In this document: piece after piece, positions 6,748-15,191 of the stretch
Numbering within the stretch: the first letter of the stretch is position 1
How the letters are laid out: the number at the start of each line of letters is the position of its first letter
NCBI GenBank assembly: GCA_007132495.1
Contig: SLOL01000036.1
Span: forward strand, 1 to 33,883
Direction of reading: 5' to 3'
DNA: 33,883 nucleotides
Origin: Balneolales bacterium
GTDB lineage: Bacteria > Bacteroidota > Rhodothermia > Balneolales > Natronogracilivirgulaceae
Made by a program: the position numbers and the translations under genes
Notes under the pieces: model-generated
What the model saw: only the letters and a program-made list of their open reading frames with translations
Databases searched by the model: none
What the model was told of the DNA's origin: nothing

Positions 6748-9700
6748 ATGAAGAAAGCTCCGTTAACGGTTATACTGTTAATTATATTGATTTTTACTTC
6801 TTGTGAACGTCCTGCAAGTCCCGATTTTGAAGTGCAACAGGCTTTTGATCTTCCCCTGATCCAGAGCGTTAACTATAAATTCCTGGGAGAAGGCAACGGA
6901 GCCATTGTTGACTCCACCAGTGAAGATTTTGATGACCTGTTTGTCGTCGGAGAGGATGGACTCGTTTCGCTCTCTTCGGAATTGGATTTTGATATCGGTG
7001 ATTTTGATAACATTATTCCCGCAATAGATGTGGATCCGACCGAGGTGGAATCCGAAATCGGACTGCTTGATGTGGATGACTTTTCATCGGAATTCGAATC
7101 CGAGGTGGGGGTTTTCGAGAGCGAAGCGGAAGCGATGGATGATGAAGAGGCTGAAGTGGGGGTTTTCCAGGTGGAATTCGAGGGTTCCGGTTCCGCAGAC
7201 TTTGAAACCGTTACCGACTCGGATCCGAGCCTGGTGAGTGCGGGTGATCCTGTTACCGCTCCCCCCGTCCCGAAGGTTATTGACATAGAACTGGATGCCG
7301 CCGACTTTCAACGGGCGGAAATCGAAGGCGGAGGTATGCGCTTTACCTTTGAGAACAACCTCGGGTTTGATATCTCCGATCTATCGGCTGAGCTCTTGTC
7401 CGATTATGATGATGTTGCTGGAACCGGTAATGCGGTCGGTACCCAGCTGCAGTTCGGTGCGGTAAACCATGGCCAAACGGTGGAGGATGTCATTGATTTT
7501 AACCCCGGCGATGAGGTGGAAGTGGTGTTGGCAATGAGGGTTACCATCGATTGGAACGACCAGAATATGCAAGATGACGCAGGCGACCTTGAAGTTACGG
7601 CGGGAGACGAGGATCTGGAGGTGCGCAACGCCACGGCCAATATCCGGCCGCAGAGCCTGGACCCCACAACCGAGGATCTGGTCATGGAGAATGAGAATTT
7701 TGAATATGCCCTGGTTTCCGGCGACCCGGAGCCCGGCGTTGATTATCAGCTGATCCTGTCCATCACCAATAACACCGAACTGCCGATCACCGATGAAACA
7801 CAGTCGGGTATGCCGGCGATTACCATTTCCAACTCGGACGGCGACGTACTGGATGAAAAGAAGAGCTTTGTCAATCTGGATGACCCCGGTTCCGGCAGTC
7901 TGGATCTTGGGGAGACCGCCGAGGTTATCATCGACCTGACCGGCCAGAAACTGACCCGTGTGCTCTCCTATGAACTGGATATCGGGACGGCCGGCGGATC
8001 GGCCCTTACCGTGGATCAGAACGACTTTTTCCTTATCAGTTCGGCGACTTCGGAGCTGCAATTCACTGAAGCACGAAGCGACATCGACCCGCAAAGTGAC
8101 ATCGTTCTGGAAGATACCAAAGATGTAGAGGGTGATTTTGTCAATGCGGAAGTGGAAGAAGGGGAGTTGCGGCTGGTGATTCGCAATGAAAGCAATATTC
8201 CGCTTGTGATCGATGAACTGCGTTTCTTTAATGCCGAGTCGTTTAAAGCCAAAAACACCGGACGGGTATTCCAGCAGGGATCGGATATCGGAGAGATCAA
8301 CAACGTGGAAATTCCTCCGCAAACTTCGGTAACCGAAATTGTCGCTTTGGATGGGGTCGGTATTTCCAACCGGATATCCTATGACGGCCTGGCTTCCTCG
8401 CCGGGAACCGAAAGTCCGGAAACGGTATTTTCTACGGATCTCATCATCACGGATCTGGATGGCTCGGTCCAACTGAGTTCCGCCTCTTCTGTGCTTGATC
8501 CCCAGGACTTTTCCACCAGTGGTGAAGTGGAAATATCCGAAGATGATTTCATCCTGGCTTCCATGGACCATTATGTTGAAATAGCTTCCGGAATGCTGAG
8601 AATCGGGGACATCGTCAATGAAATTGATCTTGATATCGATACACTCATTATTTCTTTTCCAAATATCCGTGCCGACAGTGACGGAACGGGGACCTATGCA
8701 CCGGCCGATTCTCTTTCCTTTGAATTTATCGGGGAAAATCGAATTCGTCGCGGCAGCGACCAGCATTTGGGTCAGCCGGAAGTGGAACAATCCCTGGAGA
8801 ATGTCCGCATCTTTGCTCCCGGCAACAAACTTGAATACAACGTGGTGGCTATCACGGAGAATACCCGCAATGCCGTGGGTGATGATACCGTCCGGACGGT
8901 TGAAGCAAGTAACCGTTTTATCGCAAATGTGAATATTGAGGATCTTGAGATCAGGACCGCATTCGGGAATGTACAAACCCGTGTTGAACTGCTGAACGAC
9001 GATGAGGGAGATGATGGTGTTATCGACCTGTACAATGACAACGAAGCCGAAGTCACGGAATTCGAAGATCTTGACGAAATATCGGACCGCATTTCTGGTA
9101 TCCATCTGGCCAATCCCAGCTTTGATCTGATCTATGATACCAATCTGGGGGTCAAGGGGACCATTATTGCAGCCATTGTGGGTATTGACAAAAACGGGGA
9201 TGAGGTGTATCTGTCCGGCAAACCCGGATCCGACCTGGAAGTGACCGAGGAGGACGACTACCAGAACCTCGTGTCCCGGGGCTCCCAGATTGATCGCAGT
9301 GATTTGGTCAAGTTCGAAGTCGATCCGGTTACCCAAATTGGGGAGGTGGCTCGGAGCAGAGTGGTCCGTTTTGATTCGGAATCATCCAATGTCGCCGACT
9401 TCCTGAGTAACCTGCCTAAAGAAATCCGTTTTATCGGAAAAGTGGTAGCCAATCCCGATGGCGGTGAAGGTTTTATAGTGGATCCGATCGAATTCAATAC
9501 CAATATGGGTATAGACATCCCCATCAACCTTTCCACCGCTGAAGGAAGTCCGGCTTCTATTGAGGATACGGTATCGGTGGATCTGTCTGACTTACCATCT
9601 CCCGACGATGATCCGGGATTGAGCGAGATGACCCTTTATGTTACTTATGAAAACGGATTGCCTTTCCGGACCGGATTTGATCTGATGTTTCTGGATGAGC

Positions 9701-9996
9701 AGGGCAGGGTATTAACGACTGCCGCGGGTCAGCCGGTCGAAACACTTGATTTTGAAATCCACGGGGCCCAGGTTGATGCCGTGAGCCGGTTTGTCAGCCA
9801 GCCGCATGGTGATGTCGCTGAGATAACCCTTACCGGGGAGCAGCTGGATTATCTGTACCAGACACGAAAAATCAAACTACTCGGTGAATTGGCAACCAGC
9901 CGGGATGATATCTCCGGTGAAGTCAAGTTGCGAGCCAGTGATTCTATAACATTGAAAATATCCGCCAGTTTTAAAACCGCCTTGAGGGTGGACTGA
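6748..9996 (+). CDS. Giant acidic surface lipoprotein with repeated beta domains
   Basis: I do not recognise this family. The 1082-residue protein starts with a lipoprotein signal (MKKAPLTVILLIILIFTSC), so Cys19 would be lipidated and the protein held in or on the outer membrane. Residues 60-170 are extremely acidic and low in complexity, with two related stretches around SEVGVF and EAEVGVF. From about 178 on, a domain seems to recur at least four times (near 180-205, 310-350, 465-495 and 608-640): an A-x-V-x-x-G-x-L-x-L-x-I-x-N pattern followed by a proline-bearing strand, like small Ig or LEA-type beta domains. The ATG at 6748 is chosen because it gives the signal peptide; an upstream in-frame TTG-type extension would spoil it. 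It ends 14 bp before an outer-membrane barrel gene and is surely co-transcribed with it. Confidence 0.8.
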   Translation: MKKAPLTVILLIILIFTSCERPASPDFEVQQAFDLPLIQSVNYKFLGEGNGAIVDSTSEDFDDLFVVGEDGLVSLSSELDFDIGDFDNIIPAIDVDPTEVESEIGLLDVDDFSSEFESEVGVFESEAEAMDDEEAEVGVFQVEFEGSGSADFETVTDSDPSLVSAGDPVTAPPVPKVIDIELDAADFQRAEIEGGGMRFTFENNLGFDISDLSAELLSDYDDVAGTGNAVGTQLQFGAVNHGQTVEDVIDFNPGDEVEVVLAMRVTIDWNDQNMQDDAGDLEVTAGDEDLEVRNATANIRPQSLDPTTEDLVMENENFEYALVSGDPEPGVDYQLILSITNNTELPITDETQSGMPAITISNSDGDVLDEKKSFVNLDDPGSGSLDLGETAEVIIDLTGQKLTRVLSYELDIGTAGGSALTVDQNDFFLISSATSELQFTEARSDIDPQSDIVLEDTKDVEGDFVNAEVEEGELRLVIRNESNIPLVIDELRFFNAESFKAKNTGRVFQQGSDIGEINNVEIPPQTSVTEIVALDGVGISNRISYDGLASSPGTESPETVFSTDLIITDLDGSVQLSSASSVLDPQDFSTSGEVEISEDDFILASMDHYVEIASGMLRIGDIVNEIDLDIDTLIISFPNIRADSDGTGTYAPADSLSFEFIGENRIRRGSDQHLGQPEVEQSLENVRIFAPGNKLEYNVVAITENTRNAVGDDTVRTVEASNRFIANVNIEDLEIRTAFGNVQTRVELLNDDEGDDGVIDLYNDNEAEVTEFEDLDEISDRISGIHLANPSFDLIYDTNLGVKGTIIAAIVGIDKNGDEVYLSGKPGSDLEVTEEDDYQNLVSRGSQIDRSDLVKFEVDPVTQIGEVARSRVVRFDSESSNVADFLSNLPKEIRFIGKVVANPDGGEGFIVDPIEFNTNMGIDIPINLSTAEGSPASIEDTVSVDLSDLPSPDDDPGLSEMTLYVTYENGLPFRTGFDLMFLDEQGRVLTTAAGQPVETLDFEIHGAQVDAVSRFVSQPHGDVAEITLTGEQLDYLYQTRKIKLLGELATSRDDISGEVKLRASDSITLKISASFKTALRVD

Positions 9997-10000
9997 TAAA

Positions 10001-10005
10001 AGGAG
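10001..10005 (+). promoter_or_regulatory. Strong Shine-Dalgarno for the barrel gene
   Basis: AGGAG lies 5 bp before the ATG at 10011. It stands out because most starts in this window have no such motif. It suggests independent re-initiation after the lipoprotein stop. Confidence 0.6.
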
Positions 10006-10010
10006 CTCTT

Positions 10011-11558
10011 ATGAACCGTACTATAACCTATCTTTGTTTACCGGCACTCTTTGCCATGTTCTGGCTGATTCCAGGTCAACTGTCACATGCACAGGGAATA
10101 CATACGACAGCCAATAATATGGGTCTTGGCGGGGGAGGAGGTGCCTATATGAATGGGTATCACGCCAATTTTATCAATCCCGCCAACCTGATGCTGCCGG
10201 ACAGGGGAAGACGCGTTTCCGTCGGTCTGCTTGGAGGCCTGAGTACTGCCGCCGGCGGCAGTCTGGTCAATATATCGCTCTATAATGACCATTTTACAAC
10301 GGGCCGGATGATTGATACCGAGGCGGCTGTACGTATTTCTGATGACTGGTTCGGTTCGGGATCCGGCTCCATGGGGTACATGGGTGTTAACCTTGATGTG
10401 ATACCTCTCGGGGTCAGTTATCGCCGGGACGATATGGCCTTCAGTACGGCATTTCGGGTCCGGACCATGGCTACCACCGGTATGAGCAAAGGATTGTTCC
10501 AGCTGTTGCTGACCGGACCCAATGCCGAAGTCTTCGGCAACGGCAGAAGTGTGAATCTCAATGTAGAGACACTGGCGATGGCCGAGTGGTCGTTCGGATA
10601 TGCCATGGAGGTCTGGCGGAATCAGGCGGAGTTCCGGCCCGGTACACAGCGTGTATATGCCGGCGTTGCCCCGAAAATTCTTTTCGGAATGGGGTATTCC
10701 AACATGGGTTTTGACTCCAATCTGCAGGTTACCGGAGGCTCGGATGCCCGGCTTGTTCATGAGTTTGATTACTTTGTTCAGAGTGTGGGAGACCTGACCG
10801 GGGACCTGGAAGCGTATTATCATGAGCGAAGAGTGATGGATAACCGCGATGCCGAATTCGGAGATTTTGTCGACGGGGACTCTTTCTCGGATGCCGGAGG
10901 TGTTCAGGGCATGGGGTTCGGACTGGATATTGGAGGTACCTGGGAATGGTACATGAGGGATGTATCCTATCCGGTGATTGGATCCGGTCCGCAGATTCTG
11001 CGCGCCTCACTTTCGATCACCGACATCGGCAGTATAAATTTCAACAACAATGCCGGCGACTTCCGCGCCATGGATACCTTTATTTGGGAAGGGCTTGACA
11101 TTGATTATGACCGCATCGATGAAGAGTTCGAAGGCGAGTCATCCGATTACTTTGAGCATATCCTGCAGGACAGCATCGGCAGTGATATCTATGGCAATTT
11201 TTCCCCGCAGGATATCTCTTCTCACCGGGTTGGGCTCAATCCCATGATAAACATCGGGGGCGCCTTGACCATGGGCCGGCTCGGGGTTATGATGGATGTC
11301 GGAAAAGGGTTCAATAACCGCGGAGTCAACAGCGACAGAATGTATATGGCACTGGGTACCGAATACAACCTGCTGAATGTGATCCCGTTGCGATTTGGAA
11401 TGCGAATGGGCGGATATTCATCATTTAACCTGTCTTTCGGCACCGGCGTGAATTTCAGGAGTTTTGAATTTACAACCAGTGTGATGACCACCCCCAGCTC
11501 AGGAAGCAGAGGCGCCAATATCTCGGCAGCCTGGAGCGGACTTGTGTTCCGGTTCTGA
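10011..11558 (+). CDS. DUF5723-like outer-membrane beta-barrel protein
   Basis: The 515-residue protein has a Sec signal peptide (cleavage around residue 27-29, after SHA or SHAQ). The mature N-terminus is Gly-rich and followed by NFINPANLM, the start typical of the DUF5723 family of Bacteroidota outer-membrane proteins. Many alternating amphipathic strands and a C-terminal VFRF ending in aromatic Phe support insertion by the BAM complex. Function in this family is unknown. The gene follows the giant lipoprotein by 14 bp with its own strong Shine-Dalgarno, so the two products probably act together at the outer membrane. It ends in a convergent region with a short tandem repeat. The family name is from memory of motif style; the barrel call is firmer than the DUF assignment. 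Confidence 0.75.
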   Translation: MNRTITYLCLPALFAMFWLIPGQLSHAQGIHTTANNMGLGGGGGAYMNGYHANFINPANLMLPDRGRRVSVGLLGGLSTAAGGSLVNISLYNDHFTTGRMIDTEAAVRISDDWFGSGSGSMGYMGVNLDVIPLGVSYRRDDMAFSTAFRVRTMATTGMSKGLFQLLLTGPNAEVFGNGRSVNLNVETLAMAEWSFGYAMEVWRNQAEFRPGTQRVYAGVAPKILFGMGYSNMGFDSNLQVTGGSDARLVHEFDYFVQSVGDLTGDLEAYYHERRVMDNRDAEFGDFVDGDSFSDAGGVQGMGFGLDIGGTWEWYMRDVSYPVIGSGPQILRASLSITDIGSINFNNNAGDFRAMDTFIWEGLDIDYDRIDEEFEGESSDYFEHILQDSIGSDIYGNFSPQDISSHRVGLNPMINIGGALTMGRLGVMMDVGKGFNNRGVNSDRMYMALGTEYNLLNVIPLRFGMRMGGYSSFNLSFGTGVNFRSFEFTTSVMTTPSSGSRGANISAAWSGLVFRF

Positions 11559-11613
11559 TCGGTTCTGTCGAATTCGTCGAACTCCAGGATCAGTCAGCGA
11601 CCGCCGAAGCCGC

Positions 11614-11697
11614 TACGCCTCTGTGAGGCTGTCTTCTGCGCCTCTATGACACTAGCCTGCACCTTTTTGGGACTGTCTGCGCCTCTGTGGCGAACTG
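11614..11697. repeat. 20-23 bp imperfect tandem repeat, four copies
   Basis: Units start at 11614, 11637, 11658 and 11678, each beginning TRCRCCTYTDTG-like (for example TGCGCCTCTATG and TGCGCCTCTGTG) with variable ends. They sit between two convergent genes. A small GCCTC-TGT-GAGGC hairpin forms in the first unit (11617-11629), but no T-tract follows, so I do not call a terminator. Confidence 0.6.
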
Positions 11698-11741
11698 TAT
11701 TACTATGGCGACTTGCATGTGAAAACAGCCTTTCAAACGGA

Positions 11742-12881
11742 TTACTTCGCTTTTTGATCTTGTTTCTCTTTAGCGAGTTTTCTCAGGTCCCGGTATTTTG
11801 AAAGCCGGTACAGGGAGATTTCATTCGGCAGATCGGTATGGGATATCAGGTGTTCAGCAAACAGTTTGCCGATATATTCCGAGTAGAGCAGTCCTTTGGA
11901 GCCGAGTCCGGAAAAGGTAAACAGTCCGTTGAATTCCGGATGTTTTCCTACAAGAGGCAACCGGTCCGGAGTTGTTGCCCGAATACCGGACCAGGAATGG
12001 AGATAGCGGCATTTGGTGTAGAGATCGGGCAGCAGTTCGGCAAGTTTCTGATCAAGCAGTGCCGCCCCCTGATCATCCGGGTTTTCATCGTGAAAATGGT
12101 GCTCATAGGTGCTGCCGACAACCAGTTTATGGGTGTCGACAGGAGCGATATAGCCATATGCGGAGACCGCGGGCAGGGTATCCACTTTTTCGTCACATTC
12201 GTACACGGCGAGCTGTCCTTTCACCGACTTCATGGGGAGCTCTGTCCAATACTTGTTTTCCCTGGTTTTATGTCCCGATGTAACCACGGCAACAGGTGCC
12301 GTAAAGGTTTCAGATCCTGATTCGAGCACCCAATCGGTATTTTGGAACAGATTATAAGGTCCACCAAACTTGAAAGTAACATTTCTGTCGGTGAGAAAGG
12401 CTGCATACGCTTTCAGATACTCCGGAGTCTGTATTACCTTCCCTTTTCGGATAAAGAGTCCGCCGGAATTATCCTTGAGACCGGGAATTCGCCGGGCCAG
12501 GTCATCCGGGGAGAGCCAATCGATCCAGTGTTTGGGCCACCGGCTTTTTTTAATGGCCGAACGAAAATTTTTACCAAGCTTTTCGTCGATAGCCGGTCGA
12601 ATAACGCCATTCTCATAACTCAGTTTCAAGCCGGAGTAGGAGGAGATATTCTGTATTCGCTTTTCCAGCATTTGCATACTGGTTTCCGCTCTCCATGCAA
12701 GCGTAGCTTTCTGACCCGTTATCGGGTTAACCATGCCGCCGGGTACGCCGGAAGCACCTTCCCCTATTTGATTGGCATCATATACCAGTACACGGATATC
12801 TTTTTTTATTTCTACCAGGTGGGCAGCCGTAGAAAGCCCGGCCAGTCCACCCCCTGCAATGATGACATCAAATTTTTGCAT
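11742..12881 (-). CDS. FAD-dependent oxidoreductase, DAO family (MnmC C-terminal-like)
   Basis: The 379-residue protein begins with a Rossmann FAD motif, VIIAGGGLAGLSTAAHL (GxGxxG at residues 10-15), and continues with GASGVPGGMVNPITG and, near the C-terminus, GIRATTPDRLPLVGKHP and FSGLGSKGLLYS. This arrangement matches D-amino-acid-oxidase-type flavoenzymes, and the TPDRLPLVG stretch recalls the oxidase half of MnmC, which removes the carboxymethyl group from cmnm5U34 in tRNA. No methyltransferase half is fused. The substrate is unknown; a stand-alone tRNA-modifying enzyme or a small-amine oxidase are both possible. It is convergent with the barrel gene and has a 71-bp gap to pncA, so it may be the last gene of the pncBA transcript. 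Confidence 0.82.
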   Translation of the reverse strand: MQKFDVIIAGGGLAGLSTAAHLVEIKKDIRVLVYDANQIGEGASGVPGGMVNPITGQKATLAWRAETSMQMLEKRIQNISSYSGLKLSYENGVIRPAIDEKLGKNFRSAIKKSRWPKHWIDWLSPDDLARRIPGLKDNSGGLFIRKGKVIQTPEYLKAYAAFLTDRNVTFKFGGPYNLFQNTDWVLESGSETFTAPVAVVTSGHKTRENKYWTELPMKSVKGQLAVYECDEKVDTLPAVSAYGYIAPVDTHKLVVGSTYEHHFHDENPDDQGAALLDQKLAELLPDLYTKCRYLHSWSGIRATTPDRLPLVGKHPEFNGLFTFSGLGSKGLLYSEYIGKLFAEHLISHTDLPNEISLYRLSKYRDLRKLAKEKQDQKAK

Positions 12882-12952
12882 CCTTTTCCATTTCAGTTCC
12901 GGTAATCAAACAACGATCCGGCATGAACATTTTCCGATATACGATTTAATTT

Positions 12953-13567
12953 TCAGATACCCAAAGACCCGGAAGAGGTGATTTTCGCACCAGCTTCTTT
13001 CATTTCGCGCCAGGCTTCCGCCAAAGACCCGTCCACGTCAAGACCGCGCACGGCATCTTCCACCACGTAAACCTGGAACCCTTCTTTCCTGGCATCCAAA
13101 ACAGTCCATTTTACACAAAAATCTGCTGCCAATCCAGTGATATAAAGTGTTTCAATACCTCTTTCTCTGAGGTAGCCGGCCAGACCGGTTACCGTTTGAT
13201 GATCATTTTCGTAAAACGCGGAATAGGAGTCGATATTCTTGCGAAATCCCTTCCGGATGATCATCTGACTCGGCTGCAGATCAAGGTCCGGATGAAAAGC
13301 GGCGCCTTCGCTGCCCTGGACGCAATGATCGGGCCACAGTACCTGGGTGCCATAGTGCATTTCCACCGTATCGAACGGATCCTTGCCCTCATGGGAAGAG
13401 GCAAAGGAGTGGTGACCGGCAGGATGCCAGTCCTGGGTGTTGATGATATTGTCAAACTTGTCCATAAGCCTGTTTATCACCGGGACGACCTGGTCGCCTT
13501 CCGGTACGGCAAGTGCGCCACCCGGACAGAAATCATTTTGCGTATCGACAACCAATAATGCATTCAT
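12953..13567 (-). CDS. pncA: Nicotinamidase
   Basis: PncA hydrolyses nicotinamide to nicotinate for NAD salvage. The full catalytic set is present: Asp8 in VVDTQNDFCPGG, Lys106 in IRKGF and nucleophile Cys151 in GLAADFCVKWT. Metal ligands are Asp46, His48 and His52 in DWHPAGHHSF, plus the WPDHC His81. At 204 residues the length is normal. I chose the ATG at 13565-13567 over the TTG two codons upstream, since it directly precedes the conserved strand. It starts 6 bp after the pncB stop (same strand), so the two are translated from one message and act in sequence. Confidence 0.95.
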   Translation of the reverse strand: MNALLVVDTQNDFCPGGALAVPEGDQVVPVINRLMDKFDNIINTQDWHPAGHHSFASSHEGKDPFDTVEMHYGTQVLWPDHCVQGSEGAAFHPDLDLQPSQMIIRKGFRKNIDSYSAFYENDHQTVTGLAGYLRERGIETLYITGLAADFCVKWTVLDARKEGFQVYVVEDAVRGLDVDGSLAEAWREMKEAGAKITSSGSLGI

Positions 13568-13573
13568 AATCAA

Positions 13574-15031
13574 TCACTTTCTGATTTGGTCTATAAGGGC
13601 TTTCATTGATGCCCCAAGCCTCACTTCATAACAAACCGGATCGGTTAAGCGTTTGATTTCATCCGGCAGACGAGCAATACGGGATTGACTGAAACCGGCA
13701 ATGTTATCAAGGTCGGTTTCATAATGGCAAAGGCGCCCGGATTTCATCACATAATGACGAATTTGCTCGATTTGTGTTGTTGAGACTCCCTCCGCTTCGG
13801 TCACCGGTTCCTGTTCCGGTACTTTGGGTGGTGTGCTTTGTGCTGCTGCCTCCGCATCATCGCCGGCGTCACCCAAATGTTCTGGGTTTTCATCGGTATC
13901 GGCCAATGTGACAAGATCTCTGCGGAACCACCCCTCTTGATCCGATTCCCGCAGCAAATTTTTAACGCCGGGCAAATTACTTTTTGAAGTTTCCTCGGTA
14001 GTTTTCATGGTAGGGTGCCGGTCAACCATGCTCATTTTGTAAACCCCGCTCAGGGCACCGTCCGGATAACCGGTGATCAGCCGGGTGCCCACGCCGAAGA
14101 GATCGACGGGCGCACCTTCACGCATTAAATTGCTTATGACATGTTCATCCAGCTGATCCGAAACCGCAATGGCGACATAGGAGAGACCGGCATCGTCAAG
14201 CATGGTACGGGTTTTCCGCGAAAGCTCAGAGGGGTTGCCACTGTCAAGACGGACCCCCACAAGCCGGTGTCCCCGCTCTTCCAGTTCTTTCGCAACCGTA
14301 ATAGCATTGGGGACACCCGACTCCACCGTATGATAAGTGTCCACCAGCAGAATGCAGCTGTCCGGGTAAATCTCCGCATAACACCGGAAAGCCTCCAGTT
14401 CACTGTCGAAACACTGGATCCATGAATGGGCCATGGTGCCCGAAGTCGGTATTCGGTAACGATATCCGGCCAGCACATTAGAAGTGGCGTCGATGCCCCC
14501 GATACGGGCAGCGCGAGTGGCTGATATTGCACCGGTACCCTGACCGCGTCGCAATCCGAAATCCACCAGTTTCCGGTCGCCACAGGCCAGACGGAGCCGA
14601 CGTGTCTTGGTGGCTATAAGTGACTGAAAATTCAGAATATTCAGCAGCAGCGACTCAACCAGCTGACAGGAGAGCAGCGGTCCCGATACGGTCAAAACAG
14701 GCTCACCGGGAAAGACCACCTCGCCCTCACGGACCGATATTACGGTACCGTCAAATCGATATTTTTTGAGATAGTTGCAAAAATCCTTGTCAAACCCGTT
14801 TTCAGCCAACCACTCTACTTCGTCGGAGGTAAAACGATATGAGTCCAGCACGGAGAGCAGTTGTGACAAGCCGGCAAATACAACAAACGCTCCTTCATAA
14901 GGGGCGTTGCGAAAAAAATAGTCAAAATGTGCTTTTTTCCGATGGATTCCGGTTTTATAATATCCCTGACCCATGGTCAGTTGATAAAAATCGGTGTATA
15001 ATCCCGGATGGGGAATATCGGTTACTTCCAT
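13574..15031 (-). CDS. pncB: Nicotinate phosphoribosyltransferase
   Basis: This enzyme converts nicotinate and PRPP to nicotinate mononucleotide, the step after pncA. Signatures include the start GLYTDFYQLTMGQGYY, DFGLRRGQG near residue 157, IPTSGTMAHSWIQ near 207, LLVDTYHTVESGV near 235, RLDSGNP near 263 and FGVGTRLITG near 315. Length is 485. An acidic, Pro/Glu/Ala-rich insert of roughly 40 residues (about 380-420) sits before the C-terminal part and looks unstructured. The ATG at 15031 gives the conserved N-terminus. It is divergent from the envelope operon. TAGCTTTG (15121 to 15114 on the minus strand) matches the -7 consensus upstream, but no -33 partner is evident. Confidence 0.95.
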   Translation of the reverse strand: MEVTDIPHPGLYTDFYQLTMGQGYYKTGIHRKKAHFDYFFRNAPYEGAFVVFAGLSQLLSVLDSYRFTSDEVEWLAENGFDKDFCNYLKKYRFDGTVISVREGEVVFPGEPVLTVSGPLLSCQLVESLLLNILNFQSLIATKTRRLRLACGDRKLVDFGLRRGQGTGAISATRAARIGGIDATSNVLAGYRYRIPTSGTMAHSWIQCFDSELEAFRCYAEIYPDSCILLVDTYHTVESGVPNAITVAKELEERGHRLVGVRLDSGNPSELSRKTRTMLDDAGLSYVAIAVSDQLDEHVISNLMREGAPVDLFGVGTRLITGYPDGALSGVYKMSMVDRHPTMKTTEETSKSNLPGVKNLLRESDQEGWFRRDLVTLADTDENPEHLGDAGDDAEAAAQSTPPKVPEQEPVTEAEGVSTTQIEQIRHYVMKSGRLCHYETDLDNIAGFSQSRIARLPDEIKRLTDPVCYEVRLGASMKALIDQIRK

Positions 15032-15191
15032 AAAAGTACATCCCTTTTAAAGAGCTGTTCTGCAAAATGCAACCTAATGGAAAACATTATAATAGGTCTC
15101 AAAGTTCGTAATTCAAAGCTACAAAACCTATATTACACGGATTAAAACTTTAGCAAAGGGTTTCCATCCAGCAACAGTCTTCCCCCGGCAT

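Noticed and set aside
7381-9336. 651-codon antisense open frame opposite the giant lipoprotein
   Set aside because: It mirrors the codon bias of the sense gene, has no recognisable domain, and the sense frame has a lipoprotein signal and coherent repeats.
1-11697. CRISPR interpretation of the tandem arrays
   Set aside because: The units are directly adjacent or have short drifting tails, without equal-length unique spacers, and no cas genes are present.
1000-11743. Shared 14-mer CTTTCAAACGGATT at 1000-1013 and 11730-11743
   Set aside because: In 34 kb a matching pair of 14-mers is expected by chance, and the flanks do not match.
15114-15121. TAGCTTTG on the minus strand as a pncB promoter
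   Set aside because: It fits the -7 consensus, but no -33 element lies at the right distance, so I mention it only in the pncB entry.
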